Assembly (NCBI RefSeq): GCF_964355755.1
Contig: NC_092673.1
Coordinates: forward strand, 31,441,001-31,501,000
From: Antedon mediterranea
Taxonomy: Eukaryota; Echinodermata; Crinoidea; Comatulida; Antedonidae
Direction of reading: 5' to 3'
Length of the DNA: 60,000 nt
A model generated the notes under the pieces. The model was given only the letters and a program-made list of their open reading frames with translations, did no database searches and was not told the origin of the DNA. How positions within the stretch are numbered: the first letter of the stretch is position 1; each line of letters starts with the position of its first letter. The translations under genes were made by a program, and so were the position numbers. Of the stretch, positions 42,683 through 55,200 are shown in pieces.

Positions 42683-44664
42683 CATACTTTTATCGGACTT
42701 GTATGGATGGTTATACAAAGCATTAATATACGAAACCCGATGCGGTTTGTTAGTTATTGCCTCTGCAAGAGGCAGAATATTATTATTATATTTTCACAAA
42801 TATATTTCTAGTTTTTATCATGGAAAAAAAAGGATTGTATATATTTAAACACATTACAACCTCCAGTCTACCATCATGATGGATTAAGTGAAGCGCCTAG
42901 GAGATCATTACGCTTTAGCAGATACAATATTATATTGTATCTAATATATAATATTGTATCTGCTAAAGCGTAATGATCTCCTAGTTATCTGGTTAGCCTA
43001 TATTCTGGACATTCTTTTTTTCACAGCATTACTTGCGCGGATATAACCATTATTCGCGATTATAGTCAACGTTAAGTTGAGTAAGAATCATTTTTAAAGT
43101 GATAGTCCATTTCGCGTATACAATATAATAAGGATTTAAATTAATAAAGTCGTCTGAAATATTTCTCATTGCCCGGTTATCCGCAACAAAGTTAATCCTT
43201 GTGATTGTTAGTTTTGTTTAAGTTTCTTTGAATTGTTTATTGGCATCCATATCGTATGATGTGTGAGAAAATTTCGTGTTTTAGAAAATGTAATCCTGCC
43301 ACCGAAGATTCTTTATGTTCGAAGACGTCTGACGGATAACTGTTTTATTCTTTTACATTTAATTAATTAATTAATCTTCATCTTCACTTGAGGAAAATAG
43401 CCTACATCTTTTAGGTTTAAAACGTCATTTATAAGCATTTGAATAAGCCAACAAATTAAACTAATGTTTTCTCCTAAGCTTTTTAAATATTATTTAAATG
43501 CATTAAAATGCGTCGAACTCGGCGGATAACAATATTTGAAATAAAAATGCATATAAAACTTTTGTTCTGGACTTTACTTTTTTGTCCCAAGTGAGAACTT
43601 TCAGGCCGTGGAGCGCGCTCGTGAACTGATTGTTTATGACATGCTCTTTTGTATAAAATATCCAATAATAATTATCATTGTAGGACTACTCTCCACCAAA
43701 AAACTTTATATTAGAAAGTATTTAATACGTCACGTCTTAAAAAAAGGAGAATTGGGTAATACAGTATGTAGTTTCTCGCGAATCTTACATCACACTCCAA
43801 CATTCTCACTCTCTTTTATTTAGTGGAAAAACACTTTAACTTTAGAATGCTTTGAATTCTGAAAGACGACTTCGAACTTAAAGAATCGTCATGAATGACG
43901 TTTATTGGCTCAAACTTCACACATCGGTACGATGTGAAGGCCAGACGGATTCAGAGAGGATCAAACCGGCTCCTCCTCCCCATTGGCAGTGGGCAGCGGT
44001 GGGTGGCGGCGGGTGAAAGGGGAAAATGAAAAATGTTGATTCAGACGAATGCCAACCAGTCCCTTTGATACGCTCTTAATAATTGTTGGAAAGTGAAAGT
44101 AGGTCTACTTGAGGTAGTATCTTTCGTATAGGCCTACGCGAAATGGATTATCCTTAAATAATTGGTTCTTACTCTAATTAAGATTATAATCGCGAATGAT
44201 AGTTCAAAATATGCAATGCATTGTGATATCCACGCAAGTAGGCCTAATGCTGTGAAAAAAAATGAATGTCCAAAATAAAACCAGCAGAACTATCATTACG
44301 CTTCAGCAGATATACAAATATACACTTAATCCATCATGATGGTGTTACGGGCTCGCTCGTTAGGCTGAAACCAACAATAAGAATATAACAAAACACGTTG
44401 TAGTTGTCGTCCATCTTTATTCATCCCCCTCTTTTACTCTAGAGGGCTCACTTCCGTTTGACAAACCCATCACAATGGTATACTGGAGGTTGTAATGTGT
44501 TTAAATATATACAATCCGTTTTTCCATGATAAAAAATATAAATAAATTTGTGAAAATAAAATATTCTGCTTCTTGCGTAAAAAAAGGCAATAACTAACAA
44601 ACCGCATCGGGTTTCGTATATTAATGCCTTGTATAACCATCCATACAAGTCCGATAAAAGTATG
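42683..44664. mobile_element. 2-kb element with long terminal inverted repeats
   Basis: The left arm 42683-43117 and right arm 44137-44664 match in reverse complement with indels: CATACTTTTATCGGACTTGT at the left end, GTTTCGTATATTAATGC inside, CCATCATGATGGATTAAGTG, TCGCGATTATA and CGCGAAATGGA near the inner ends. The core 43118-44136 has no transposase I recognise; a short open frame at 43608-43823 looks random. Probably a non-autonomous DNA transposon. Flanking duplications were not resolved. Confidence 0.72.
42897..42984. repeat. Perfect 38-bp-arm hairpin
   Basis: CTAGGAGATCATTACGCTTT... is followed after a 12-bp loop by its exact inverse, ending ...AATGATCTCCTAG (88 bp). It sits in the left arm of the 2-kb element; the right arm has only one, diverged copy (TCATTACGCTTCAGCAGATA), so this is a local inverted duplication. 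Confidence 0.95.
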
Positions 44665-45251
44665 TTATCATGGTAACAGTAAAAAGTGAAAATCATTATC
44701 CATTCAATGGATACAAAACGTTTTTGTTTTTATATCACATCTGCTGTTAAATTTTAATATAATTAATATCCATCGCTTCCATCTTAAATGCGATGTCATA
44801 ATTTAGTCCATGGCAAAAAGACGGTGGTCAGATTTTGGCAGCAAAGCACAACTATTATAGATGGCACACTTTACATATTAGTTTTTGCCGTTGCATTATT
44901 ATCAGCATATCTTGTGGCACAAACTCAACATTTTTTAAAGCTGGCTGTTGAATAGAACCGTTACATTTTAAGAAAATTTTTATTTAATCAACCAATCAAA
45001 GTGTTATGCGAATAATAATTAGGAATGAACAAGTGTGCAAAGCAAGCGTTCATGTGATTTTAAACAAATACATTTTACCACACAAGTTTGAATTATAAAA
45101 AATTGTTTATGTTTATTTACAGTAATACTGTATGTAATTTAAAAGTTTGAATGAAAAGAAAAACTTGATTGAAATATTATTATATTTTCTACAGTACCAT
45201 ATGGTACACAAGGTTTTTTTTTACCAAAAGAGGCTTAACCAAAAATAATAT

Positions 45252-45400
45252 ACAAATAATGAATGTTTATGAGTGGAATGGTCTAAATAATGGCATGAGG
45301 TGAATGTAGATTATAAGGTTAAATTTAATATTAACCTTTCATCATTCACTGAATAACATTATTTGTACTATTCTACAAATTTAAAACATTCATTATTTGT
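45252..45400. repeat. 149-bp palindromic MITE-like element
   Basis: The ends ACAATAATGAATG-type words: left ACAAATAATGAATGTTT, right AAACATTCATTATTTGT. The arms are inverted over about 70 bp each with mismatches, meeting at GGTTAAATTTAATATTAACC. Non-coding. Confidence 0.82.
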
Positions 45401-46231
45401 TTTATACAACATCTAAATAGATTCCTGTCAATTTAATCAGATTGAATAAAAGCTAGGCCTACATTTGATTCACATTGACAATTTTTGTTTTTTGTAACAT
45501 ATTTGTTTTTTTATAATAATATATATCAAATTTTCAGCATTTATTTGGTTTTAACACAAACAACTGTAGTGTTAATTATGTCAACGGATGGCCAATGTAC
45601 GCGAAAAGATTTGTTTTCCATACGTGAACAAAAGTACTATTTAACGATCGTGAAATAGTGTGTAATATTGCACGCCATGTGACCCAAAATCATCCAATCA
45701 AATGACAGGAATTTATTTAGGTGTTATATGAACACAAGACATCTGAACAGAAAATAGAGGTATGACATTCTATCTATATACAGTGTTCTCCCAATATAGA
45801 CATCAATTCTGGAAAATTAAGCATAGTACTGAATGACTGTTATGCTACTAAAAGATGTAACTACATCAAATAATATTGTACTTTGTTCAATTGCTCTCAG
45901 TCTATATTAGCTAGACCTAACCTACCACTATGAGATAAGTGTTTATTTTATGTATAATTGTTTACATAACACCAAAGAACTTATAACACAAGAATCTTCT
46001 GTTCATCCGAGGCGCATTAAAAAACAAACTATCGGAAGTACAGGGGTAAAAGGTCAAATTGAGCGATACCATTTCACAGCATGGTGCAGCGCCCTCTCTC
46101 CAAACTAGAAATGTAATTTGTATTAGTCAGGACTGCTATATTATACAGTAAATGCAAAATATTCTGTATTCGACTGTTTTATTGGAAAGATAATTAATTA
46201 TTAATTGGTAATAATAGTTCATGATATTATT

Positions 46232-46325
46232 AGTTACACCCTGCTTGTTCACGGAATCTGGGAATATCTACGTTCTGGTTCCATATTACGTAGATATTTC
46301 CCATATTTCGTAAGAACAAGCAGGG
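46232..46325. repeat. Imperfect hairpin CCTGCTTGTTC...GAACAAGCAGGG
   Basis: The arms CCTGCTTGTTCACGGAATCT/GGGAATATCTACG and CGTAGATATTTCCCATATTT/CGTAAGAACAAGCAGG are inverted around a short centre at about 46275-46285. Adjacent to the 3' side of the Crypton-like remnant. Confidence 0.75.
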
Positions 46326-46499
46326 ATGTATCTCTTGGTGTACACATATAAGCAATTGGACAAGAGACAAAGAAAAAAACAAATATATACATCAATGTCA
46401 ATACAGTTAAAAACTAACAATAACATAACAGCCAGGTTGTGGATTGTGCATCCATTTAATGAAGGCATTGGTCTAGATGGCGATTTCATATTTACATGA

Positions 46500-47280
46500 T
46501 GCTTGTTAATGACCTGATTGAAATGCTGCTGTGTTGCATTACTTATTTCCTGAGTTTGTTCAACCTCAACATTTTCACAATCCTCCAAATCGTGCAAAAT
46601 TGTGCCAAAGCCCAGGCAAAGCTAAATTTTCTTGAATCGTAAGGTTTAGACTGAGCGACCTCCCCATATCTCATTTTTCTTCATCTGAAACACGTTGGTA
46701 GATGGAAAGTGAACTTACTGACTTGTGACCCGTAACGTATTGAATTTGTGATGCTGCAAAATGTTCTCGTGAAAGTATTGTAGCACCAGTAACACGTATT
46801 GAATGATTGGTGTACACTTTACTCAGATTCTTCATGAAACCTCAAAGTGTAACAATCTCCACACACTTAATACAATATCATATTATTGTTCTTGATTAGA
46901 GCAATTAGGGTTCAAATGTTGAAGATAGCTTTCAAATGTTGAAGATAGCTTTCAGATTATGCAACTGGGCACCGTGTGTTTCCTTTTATTTCTGGCATTA
47001 GTGCTGTGTAGCTCTGCCTTCAAACTCATTGTGGTTTTTGTTAAATTCATTGATAGCTTTGCATACGTATGTCTCTATTTACATCAGTCCTAATGACAAA
47101 TGTGCGTTTTGTCATTTCATGCCTATTTTCAGCTCCTCGCCGAAAAAAATAAAATCTAATGTCAAACTGATCCTTTTCTTGCAGCACGAAAGGATCTTGC
47201 AAAATTGCTGTATAGCTTTTGTAAATCCAATTTGACTATTTCAGGATGATGCGAAATTTCAAGTTTGACTCAAAATTAAA
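46500..47280 (-). pseudogene. Crypton-like tyrosine recombinase remnant
   Basis: Minus-strand translation in several frames gives FDIRFYFFRRGAENRHEMTK and RTFVIRTD (about 47170-47080), PEIKGNTRCPV (about 46990), then NHSIRVTGATILSREHFAAS, QIQYVTGHKSVSSLSIYQRV and SDEEK (46815-46672). The Arg of HSIR, the His of GHKS and the Tyr of SIYQRV occupy the places of the catalytic R-H-Y set, as in Crypton elements and the related C-terminal domain of QRICH1/ZMYM-type proteins. Downstream 46597-46440 continues with FNQVINKHHV-type sequence ending CTIHNLAV, resembling the tail after the recombinase. Multiple frameshifts and stops, so it is dead. Confidence 0.75.
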
Positions 47281-47672
47281 AACAAAACACATATATAAAA
47301 ACGAATACCATTTATTGAAGTTTCTTTCACTTTTAATAAGATGAAAACATTAATTGGTTAGGTGTATTAAACTAAATAATGTAAATATGTACCTAATTTA
47401 ACACTTTCTAAATGTTTTCGTAATAAAGATCTTTTAAATGTACAATACATACAAATGTCTACAAGTAATATCTAAGTGATATCCGATAAGGCATCATACT
47501 TGACCACTCCTTCAGCACACAACAGGCGATAGGAATTGCTTATAAAAGAGGCTGTAAGTATACCCAATAATGTGTCCAAATTGGCTCAATAGGTGCATTT
47601 GCCCGGTCTTATAGTGTAATTGGTTTAATTAAAAACCACAAATAATAAAAAGGTTTAATATCATTAATTATT

Positions 47673-47800
47673 AAGCTCTGTCTACACTATCAAACTAGTT
47701 TGACAAAAAAAGTTTGATGCGTCCAAATATGGTAGTGATATACCCAAATATGGTAGTAATATTATATCATCATGTCCATATATGCGCACATCACAGCTCA
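47673..47800. mobile_element. Small TCTACACTATCAAAC element, copy 2 (truncated)
   Basis: AGCTCTGTCTACACTATCAA at the left; CCAAATATGGTAGTGATATA duplicated inside; the right end is lost after CACATCACAGCTC. Confidence 0.8.
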
Positions 47801-48640
47801 GATATAGGGTGGGGGCCTACTTTTCAAATATTAACAGGCTTTTTGCTAGTTTCACTTCAGAATTATGGTAAAATAAACATAATATTTTCTATAAAAATTA
47901 AAACAAAACTTATTTATCAATAAATGGTTCCATATAATAATGCGAATGCCCTATTCTAGTAACATTAGATCGCCACATGAGGTCATAGGTTAAAGTTATC
48001 TATAGGCGTACCTTATTATTATAAAGTTTTTATTGTTCACCATGGTAACAGCAATGGCGGAAGCATAAAAAATAATTTATATTTAAATAATTAATCCAGA
48101 TTATGCATTATTTTTAGAATCATTAGTATTCACAAATTTCAATTTTAGCTAATTCTTAAATTGACTAAAATAATATTTTTGAAGAATTCATATTTGTTTA
48201 AGAACCATCAATCATACGTTATATAATATATTATATATATTTACGTTCCTATATTTTAATATGTATGACTCATCTAATTCAGAAAATTAATAATAATAAA
48301 TAAAATTGGGTAAAAAATGTTGTTAACATGGCAATTATACTTTTAGATTATTCTTTTACATGTTAATCAAAACATTAATTATCACGTGGTTAATGACCAA
48401 AAATTCAAGGTAGAAAATATAGAAATTACCATTTTATAGTTAACTAAAAACTATTATATAAAACAAAACAAAACACTTTCCTCAAAACTCACTAAATTGA
48501 AATAAATGTGTTTAGAAAATTAGTTCTCTAACTTTTAATAACAAAATTAAGTATTTAAAAAAACAAAGTGAACAAATCTAATAAAAATTGGTGAGCTGTT
48601 TTGAGCACACTTACTGTGAAACTTAAGTCTACCTTTCTAT
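47801..48640. other. Intergenic AT-rich DNA
   Basis: No gene, no clear repeat. Long A/T stretches only. Confidence 0.5.
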
Positions 48641-48785
48641 AGCTCATCATAAAGCTCATCAAACTTTATGCGACAAAATATGTTTGATGTGCCCAAATAT
48701 GGTAGTGATATGACATCATCATGTTTATATATAAGGACACATCACATTTCTTTTGTCACATAAAGATTGATAAAGAGGTGGTATG
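48641..48785. mobile_element. Small TCTACACTATCAAAC element, copy 3
   Basis: Diverged ends; the body AATATGGTAGTGATATGACA and TTTTGTCACATAAAG are preserved. Confidence 0.7.
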
Positions 48786-49949
48786 TTGTTGGTGACAATA
48801 GACACAAACCCAAGCACCCACTAGGGTACAATGCAAAAATGGATCTAAACTGTCTCTTGTGATTAGTCTACTCACTTGCGCTGTGCATATATCGTTTCAT
48901 TATGTCCAAGCTTAAGTGGGGCACTACCAGATATACTATATAAAAATATTGATATTATGTTATATTTCCTATTTAATTAGAACCATAAATCGATGCACCA
49001 TCTGTAGAGATGTGTAAATATATTTGTTTAACTAAAATAACTTTAAAAGTCAGATTTTAAATAATGGAAACGTTTAAAGGCCATAGAAAACAAAACTAAA
49101 CTTGAAAACATGTTACAGAAAAAAAGTGATATTTTTAAAAGAAGATAATCTTTCGATCCATAATAAAATAAAAAGATTTCTACAGAGGGCGCTTTTACTT
49201 ATGATATTCCTACACTGTGACAAACGTACACATTAAATTAAACTGTTATGTGAGTGGGCATACCCTTGTTAAAACGCTTTTTCCTGTTAATAACCCAATC
49301 GATAAGCACCGACATAAAAAAATATAAAATTTTCGGTTAGCACCTCAGGTTATGAGATAATATATTGAATACATAGTACTATACAGGTTTCTAACAGAAT
49401 TCTAGCATTTTGTTTTATATAAAAAAGAAATTACAATTTTACAAACAATATAAAAGATACATTTGATTATAAAATTATTAATTATCCTTTTCTAATATAT
49501 AAATATTAGTTAAGTTATAAAGCAAATTCTAAATATTGTATAATTATCAATAAAAATAAAAATTAAATAATCATTAATATTCGTAATAAGACTAATCTTT
49601 AAAGTTAAAGGTCAAAGTTGAAAGGTGGCCACAACCAGGAAATACGTTTTTAGGAGATGTCAAATTTTTCTGGAACATGACCAAATTTGGCCTTATTTCC
49701 TATTCAAACTTACTGAAACACTACAAATACCACTTATGGGGAATCCTTTATTATTTATTAATATTTATTAACTTAAGTGAAATACTTAGTATTTTTGAAG
49801 TAAATATTTCACTTAAGTAAATATGGCCACTGCCTAATATATTCTGAATAGACGACCTACAATATACTATAGATTTAGTAATGTGTAATGTAATGAATGT
49901 GCGTTTGATTGGTGGAATTAATAATAATTAAATAATAATGCTAGTGTTA
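48786..49949. other. Intergenic AT-rich DNA
   Basis: No gene seen. A small hairpin around 49770-49820 (CACTTAAGT / ACTTAAGTG with AGTATTTTTGAAGTAAATA between) is the only structure noticed. Confidence 0.5.
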
Positions 49950-50075
49950 AGCTCTGTTTACACTATCAAACTAGTTAAATATGGTAGTGATATACCCAAA
50001 TATGGTAGTGATATGACATCATCATGTCCATATATTGTCACATAATGTTTGATAGTGTAGACTGGGCTTTAGAAG
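49950..50075. mobile_element. Small TCTACACTATCAAAC element, copy 4
   Basis: AGCTCTGTTTACACTATCAA at the left; TTTGATAGTGTAGACTGGGC at the right. About 126 bp, internally deleted. Close to the ABL 3' end. Confidence 0.85.
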
Positions 50076-50415
50076 AATATGTGGAACTGTACATACAATT
50101 TGAGTTTCTGGTTTCAGAGAGTCCAGTATTGATAAAATTGTGTTTAGTTTCAGTATATGGCAAAAAAATATACAAATGGAAAAAACATATTATTAGTCCA
50201 CCAACATGATTCTGCACCAATTTGGGTCCCTATCTCAACCTCTAGTTAAAAACAATTTGCATAGCTTTGGTACAAACAAGAGTAACAAAAAAGGGAACAC
50301 AATCATACTTTACTGTTACAAAAAACATTTTTTATATATTTATATAATTATATACACGATAGTTTATGAAAAAAATTATATTTTTAATAATGGAAGATCG
50401 TTTTATTCATTCCAT

Positions 50416-52241
50416 CTATTTCTGAACCTTCATTTTGATGTCGGTCGTTAAATTAAACAATTTTCGAATAATTTGTTCGATTTCTTTCTGCTTTCCTGAA
50501 CTATACTTGATTTTTAAATCTTTAAACTGCGTGTCAAAGGCGTTTAATGTTTCGAGAAAAGAAAACCTAAAACGTACGGCTAAAAAGTCCACATACTTTT
50601 GACATGATAAATGAAATATTTCAATGTCATCGCACAGTTCGTTACTCTTGCCATAATCGTTTCTATCTAGTATCATAGCAAATCTCGCTGTTAAAGAATC
50701 CGATAGTTGTAATAGCGATTCCTTCGTGACTTTGCCTATACTCATTGATAGATCGTCCCTACCTATCGTACCACGTTTCGAACGCGCTTGCGGCTGTGGA
50801 ACTGGTTTTAACTGCGATACAGCATTTGTACCCTGTGAGGTGGTAAGCTTTGGTTTTGGTCCCATGAAATCTGGCTTTGGTGTCGGCGGGACCTTTTTCT
50901 TATTTGGCTTGGGACTGGTAATTCTTGGTTTCTGACCCATTTGAGTTGGCTTCAAAATATTCGGTATACTCTTATTCGTGGTAAACTGCTTTGATGGCTG
51001 CGGTGGCATGGGAGGATTAAACGTTGGCTTACTGTTTTTACGAGGTGCGTACCCTTGTGGCGCAGTAATCGGCTGCGTTATTTGATTTTTACTAGAATTA
51101 CTATCTTTTCTCTGACCATACTTTTTGTTATCTGCCTGACTCGGCATGGCTTGCTGTTCATTTTTCGGCCATTTCTCGAACGATTGCTGTTTCATGAACG
51201 CTACGCCCTCAACGCTACCGTCGCTTATATTACTTGAGTTGCTCGGGCTATTTTTAGAATTTCTATTATCCATTTGGGAATGTTTATCTTCAGAGTTCTC
51301 TATTAATTCTTGCGAATGTCTGTTGTCTTTCGCCATCACTCCGTTGCTCGGGTTTGATTTACGTTTCTCCTCTTTTTTATCTTTCCTACGAAACATAGAC
51401 TGAACATGGAATCCTCCTTTCTTTTTCGATTCAGGTGAAGTTCCTTTTCCATCTGCAAAGTCAAATGAATGTAAAAGACATAATACTCACACATGAGCTT
51501 AATAATACTGAGTGCACAAAGGTAGGTTATTTATCAATCAATCAATCAATCTTTATTTTCCATCATAACAAACATAAAATACAAATTAAGATGGAGGACG
51601 TACAACTAAGGCAGAGCCTGAAAAAAAAATGTTGTACTACCTTTACAATAAAAACACTAACAATAACATACACATACAAATATTGAAGGACATAAATAAA
51701 TATATATAAGAATACATATAAGGTATAGGATAAGGTGGGTTAATAAAGATATAAAACCATTAAACTCATCAAGGTAAAAAGATGAGCCTTAAATCCAAAG
51801 GGTTTTAAAGATGTATTGTCTCAGTTTTAGTAAATTTAATCATTTCTGTAGAAAAAAAACTAATAACAAACATGTTTTCACTTATAAAAAGGTAAAATAA
51901 ATTGTTAAATTCAACAAACAACCCATTGACATCGAGCTAATTTGACTAATTTTTGCTTTAAATTACAGTTTTTTCAGGTAAATAATGTTGAGTGAATAAC
52001 TATTATGTGACATTATAATGGCATATTCAACAAAAACATTTTTAAAATTATTTTTACATGGGAAAATACATCTTTAAAACAAACAAAGTGATGATATTGG
52101 GAATGCTCAATACACCAACAAATGAGATATTATTGTGATGAAAACAGTCCGCAAACTTACTTGGATTTTGTATAGAATCATGATCAGGAATACGACCTGG
52201 TATCATTGGTGCAACATCAACGCCCAAAGTCTTTTCAACCT
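50416..52241 (-). CDS. ABL1: ABL exons: proline-rich tail and F-actin-binding domain
   Basis: Exon 52161-52241 encodes [20 protein letters not shown]. The last exon 50416-51452 begins [20 protein letters not shown] with a lysine-rich stretch ([11 protein letters not shown], possible nuclear signal). It then has proline-rich PxxP sites ([25 protein letters not shown]) for SH3 partners, and ends in a helical F-actin-binding domain ([56 protein letters not shown], stop TAG). About 345 residues, clearly shorter than the vertebrate last exon. Confidence 0.92.
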
Positions 52242-55200
52242 CTGTAGGATAAAAAAATCCACATAATAAAAAGAAGTATGAATAATTACAGTAAATTTAT
52301 ACTTTATAATCAAAAGCGACAGTACTGTCTTTGATGACATGTTCTGGTACAGTGAACTCTGTGGAACTGAATCAAAATTAGACACCCTCCCAAAGCAATA
52401 TTTTATTAATAACAAAATTAAAATTCATTTCAACCATTCAAAATGCAATCTCAAAAGAAGATTTTCCAGATAGGATGGAATAACACAAAGAAGAACGTAA
52501 GCATGGGTATGATTCCAGTAGGTGATAATTAAGGGCGTGTGGCACAGTGTGTTGGAAGTTGGATTACTGACTGTGAGATCATGGTTCGAATCAAACTCTC
52601 ACCGCATTGCTTGTATCCTTAGACAAGACACATGTGCCTTTCTCCATCCAGGTGTATAAAATGGTTACCCGGTTTAGATCAAGACACAAATTTGCGCTGA
52701 TTACTAGCTGTATTATGGGAGTATGTTTCCATACATGCTTGATAAAAAACATGACCAGGGTAATAATGTGTAGCTCATTGAGAGCTTGCTTATATACAAA
52801 ATAAGAATGAATTATTATTACTTAGTCCTTATACTAACCTTCACTAATGCTAGAGTGTTGAAACATATTGTTCAGTTCCTCATATACATCCCGGAAGTTA
52901 GGCCTATCAACTGGCATCCATTCCCAACCTGTAACAATAATTAAGGAAACAATTCAAAACAACATTAGAGACAAAATACCAATCAAATCTAAGTATAGAA
53001 CATTTTTAAAGTGAGCGAGTGAAATGGCCGAGCAGTTTAGGCAGGGGCGCCTCTTAGTTCTGGTGGTGGAACAAGTCTTCTCGGATAAGGAATATAAACC
53101 GTAGGTCCAGTGTACACAGTTTACCTGTGTGTACTTTAAAGAACCCCAGTTCATCATTCAAGACAAGTAGGGGTTTCAAAAAATAGCCCATGTTCAGGGG
53201 GATGACCACCTATTAGATAGAACAGTGATTAATTTACTAATTGTTAATCCTTGGCCCCCTGTGCCTAAATGTACATAAAATTTAAATAAAGATGGTTTAA
53301 TTTCTGAACTATTCTTTAAAATGCCATCTTAAAACCAAACGTTCTTTAAATCAAAGAGTTAAGTATTTCCGATTCTTGGAAAGGTTACTCACATTTTTTC
53401 ATGAGATTATAGACATCGCCCGGACAACCTTCCGGTCGTTCCATTCGGTAGCCATTCTCTAGTTTCTCATACACGTGCTGTAGTTCAACACCTGGATAAG
53501 GAGAAGCACCGTATGTAGCAATCTCCCATAAAAGTATACCAAAGGCTGTGAAGGAAAAAAGTTGAAAATTATACAGATACACTGAAATAAGGTATCTTTA
53601 TAAAAAACATATTTCCTTCTTTCTTTTCTTTAACCCACAACAAAAGAATAGCAAAAAAAACAATATTGTGTATAAATATAAAAAAAAGGTAAAAAAATAA
53701 TAATATAAGCTAGTCATGTCTAGTCCCAAAACATATAAATGGAACAGGGGAAATCCTATTTAGGGGACACTTTGGGCTAAGAAAGTGTCCCCTTAAGCTT
53801 TTTCTACACTATCAAACTTTATGTGACAAAAAAATGTGATGTGCTCATATATGGACATGATGATGTCATATCACTACCCTCTTTGTACATATCATTGTCA
53901 TATTTGGGCACATCATATTTTTTTTGTCACATAAAGTTTGATAGTGTAGACAGAGCTTTAGGCTTTTAAACAGATATTTCTCCTCATTCGGGTCATTGAG
54001 AAAGAAGTCCTCTGAATAGGGGGCTCTAAGGAGGGTTCTATCTCAATAAAGTGTATGATGTGGCAATTTAAATTTTTTGTATGGAGTGAGTGCAGAATCT
54101 GTTTGGGCTTTAGCCTATTCTCATTCCTGGTTATTTTTACATTGATGACCGAATAAATATTATTATTAGTATTATTATTATTAAGGTACCAAAATAAAAA
54201 TGTGACAACATTAAAATAACAATATCAATGTTCTACTTCACATAATCAAGTAACTAATTCGCAATAAGATCTAGCTAAGATATTTTTGAAGAGAAATGCA
54301 ACATATTCCACAGAATACATAATAAACTTTAATACATAAAAAAAATTTCATTTTTATAGAATGTCTAATTTAATAATCTTCTGTGCAATATTATTTTATT
54401 CAAGAGTTCTGACAATAAAATTTACTTATTGCCTAAAATTTGACCATGTGTTAATATGATAAATCTGGCTAAGAAGAAAATGACATTTTTTTTTTGCTCT
54501 TTGAATCAACCAAGTGTGAACAAAAGCCAGACACTCAATAATAAATCAGGCTTATAATTAGAAAAAACTCAAGATCAGATCAAGGTCATTTCCAGTAATT
54601 ACCAAACCATTACTTGATTTACTGAAACAACTGTACACAATCACTGTTTTAAAATAACTAGTTATTTTATAAATTTATCATAACATCAAATTATATGAAG
54701 CAATTTGCAGTAAACATTTTTTTTTACAACAATATCTATTTGCAGAATTCAACTTTTTAATAATTAGTAAATTCCTTTAACTGCTCTGTATATACTAATC
54801 AAACCAAACCTCTAAAAATAGTATTGATACTACATTTATTATTTAACTTTTTTTTAGTAAATTAAAAAAAATTAAATAAAAATTATATAGTTTTATACTG
54901 TTTCACAAATATTTTTCTTTAATCTAATCATATGTCTCCTTACCCCATATATCAGATTTATTTGAAAATTTGTTGTATGCTAAGCTCTCTGGTGCTGTCC
55001 ACTTGATGGGAAACTTGGCCCCAGCCTGAGCTGTATAAACCTCTCCCTGGATGATACGAGCTAGGCCAAAGTCCGCTACTTTCACTAAGTGATTTTCACC
55101 TAATAAACAGTTCCTTGCGGCAAGGTCTCTGCAAGAAGTTTAAAAACAATGTACAGTTATTACCTGTGTATCGTATCATGAGGAGTACCTGTGTGTCATA

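Noticed and set aside
43608-43823. Transposase within the 2-kb inverted-repeat element
   Set aside because: Only 71 codons, with no DDE-type or other motif visible.
50726-51403. Plus-strand frames opposite the ABL last exon
   Set aside because: Antisense shadows; the minus-strand frame encodes the recognisable F-actin-binding domain.
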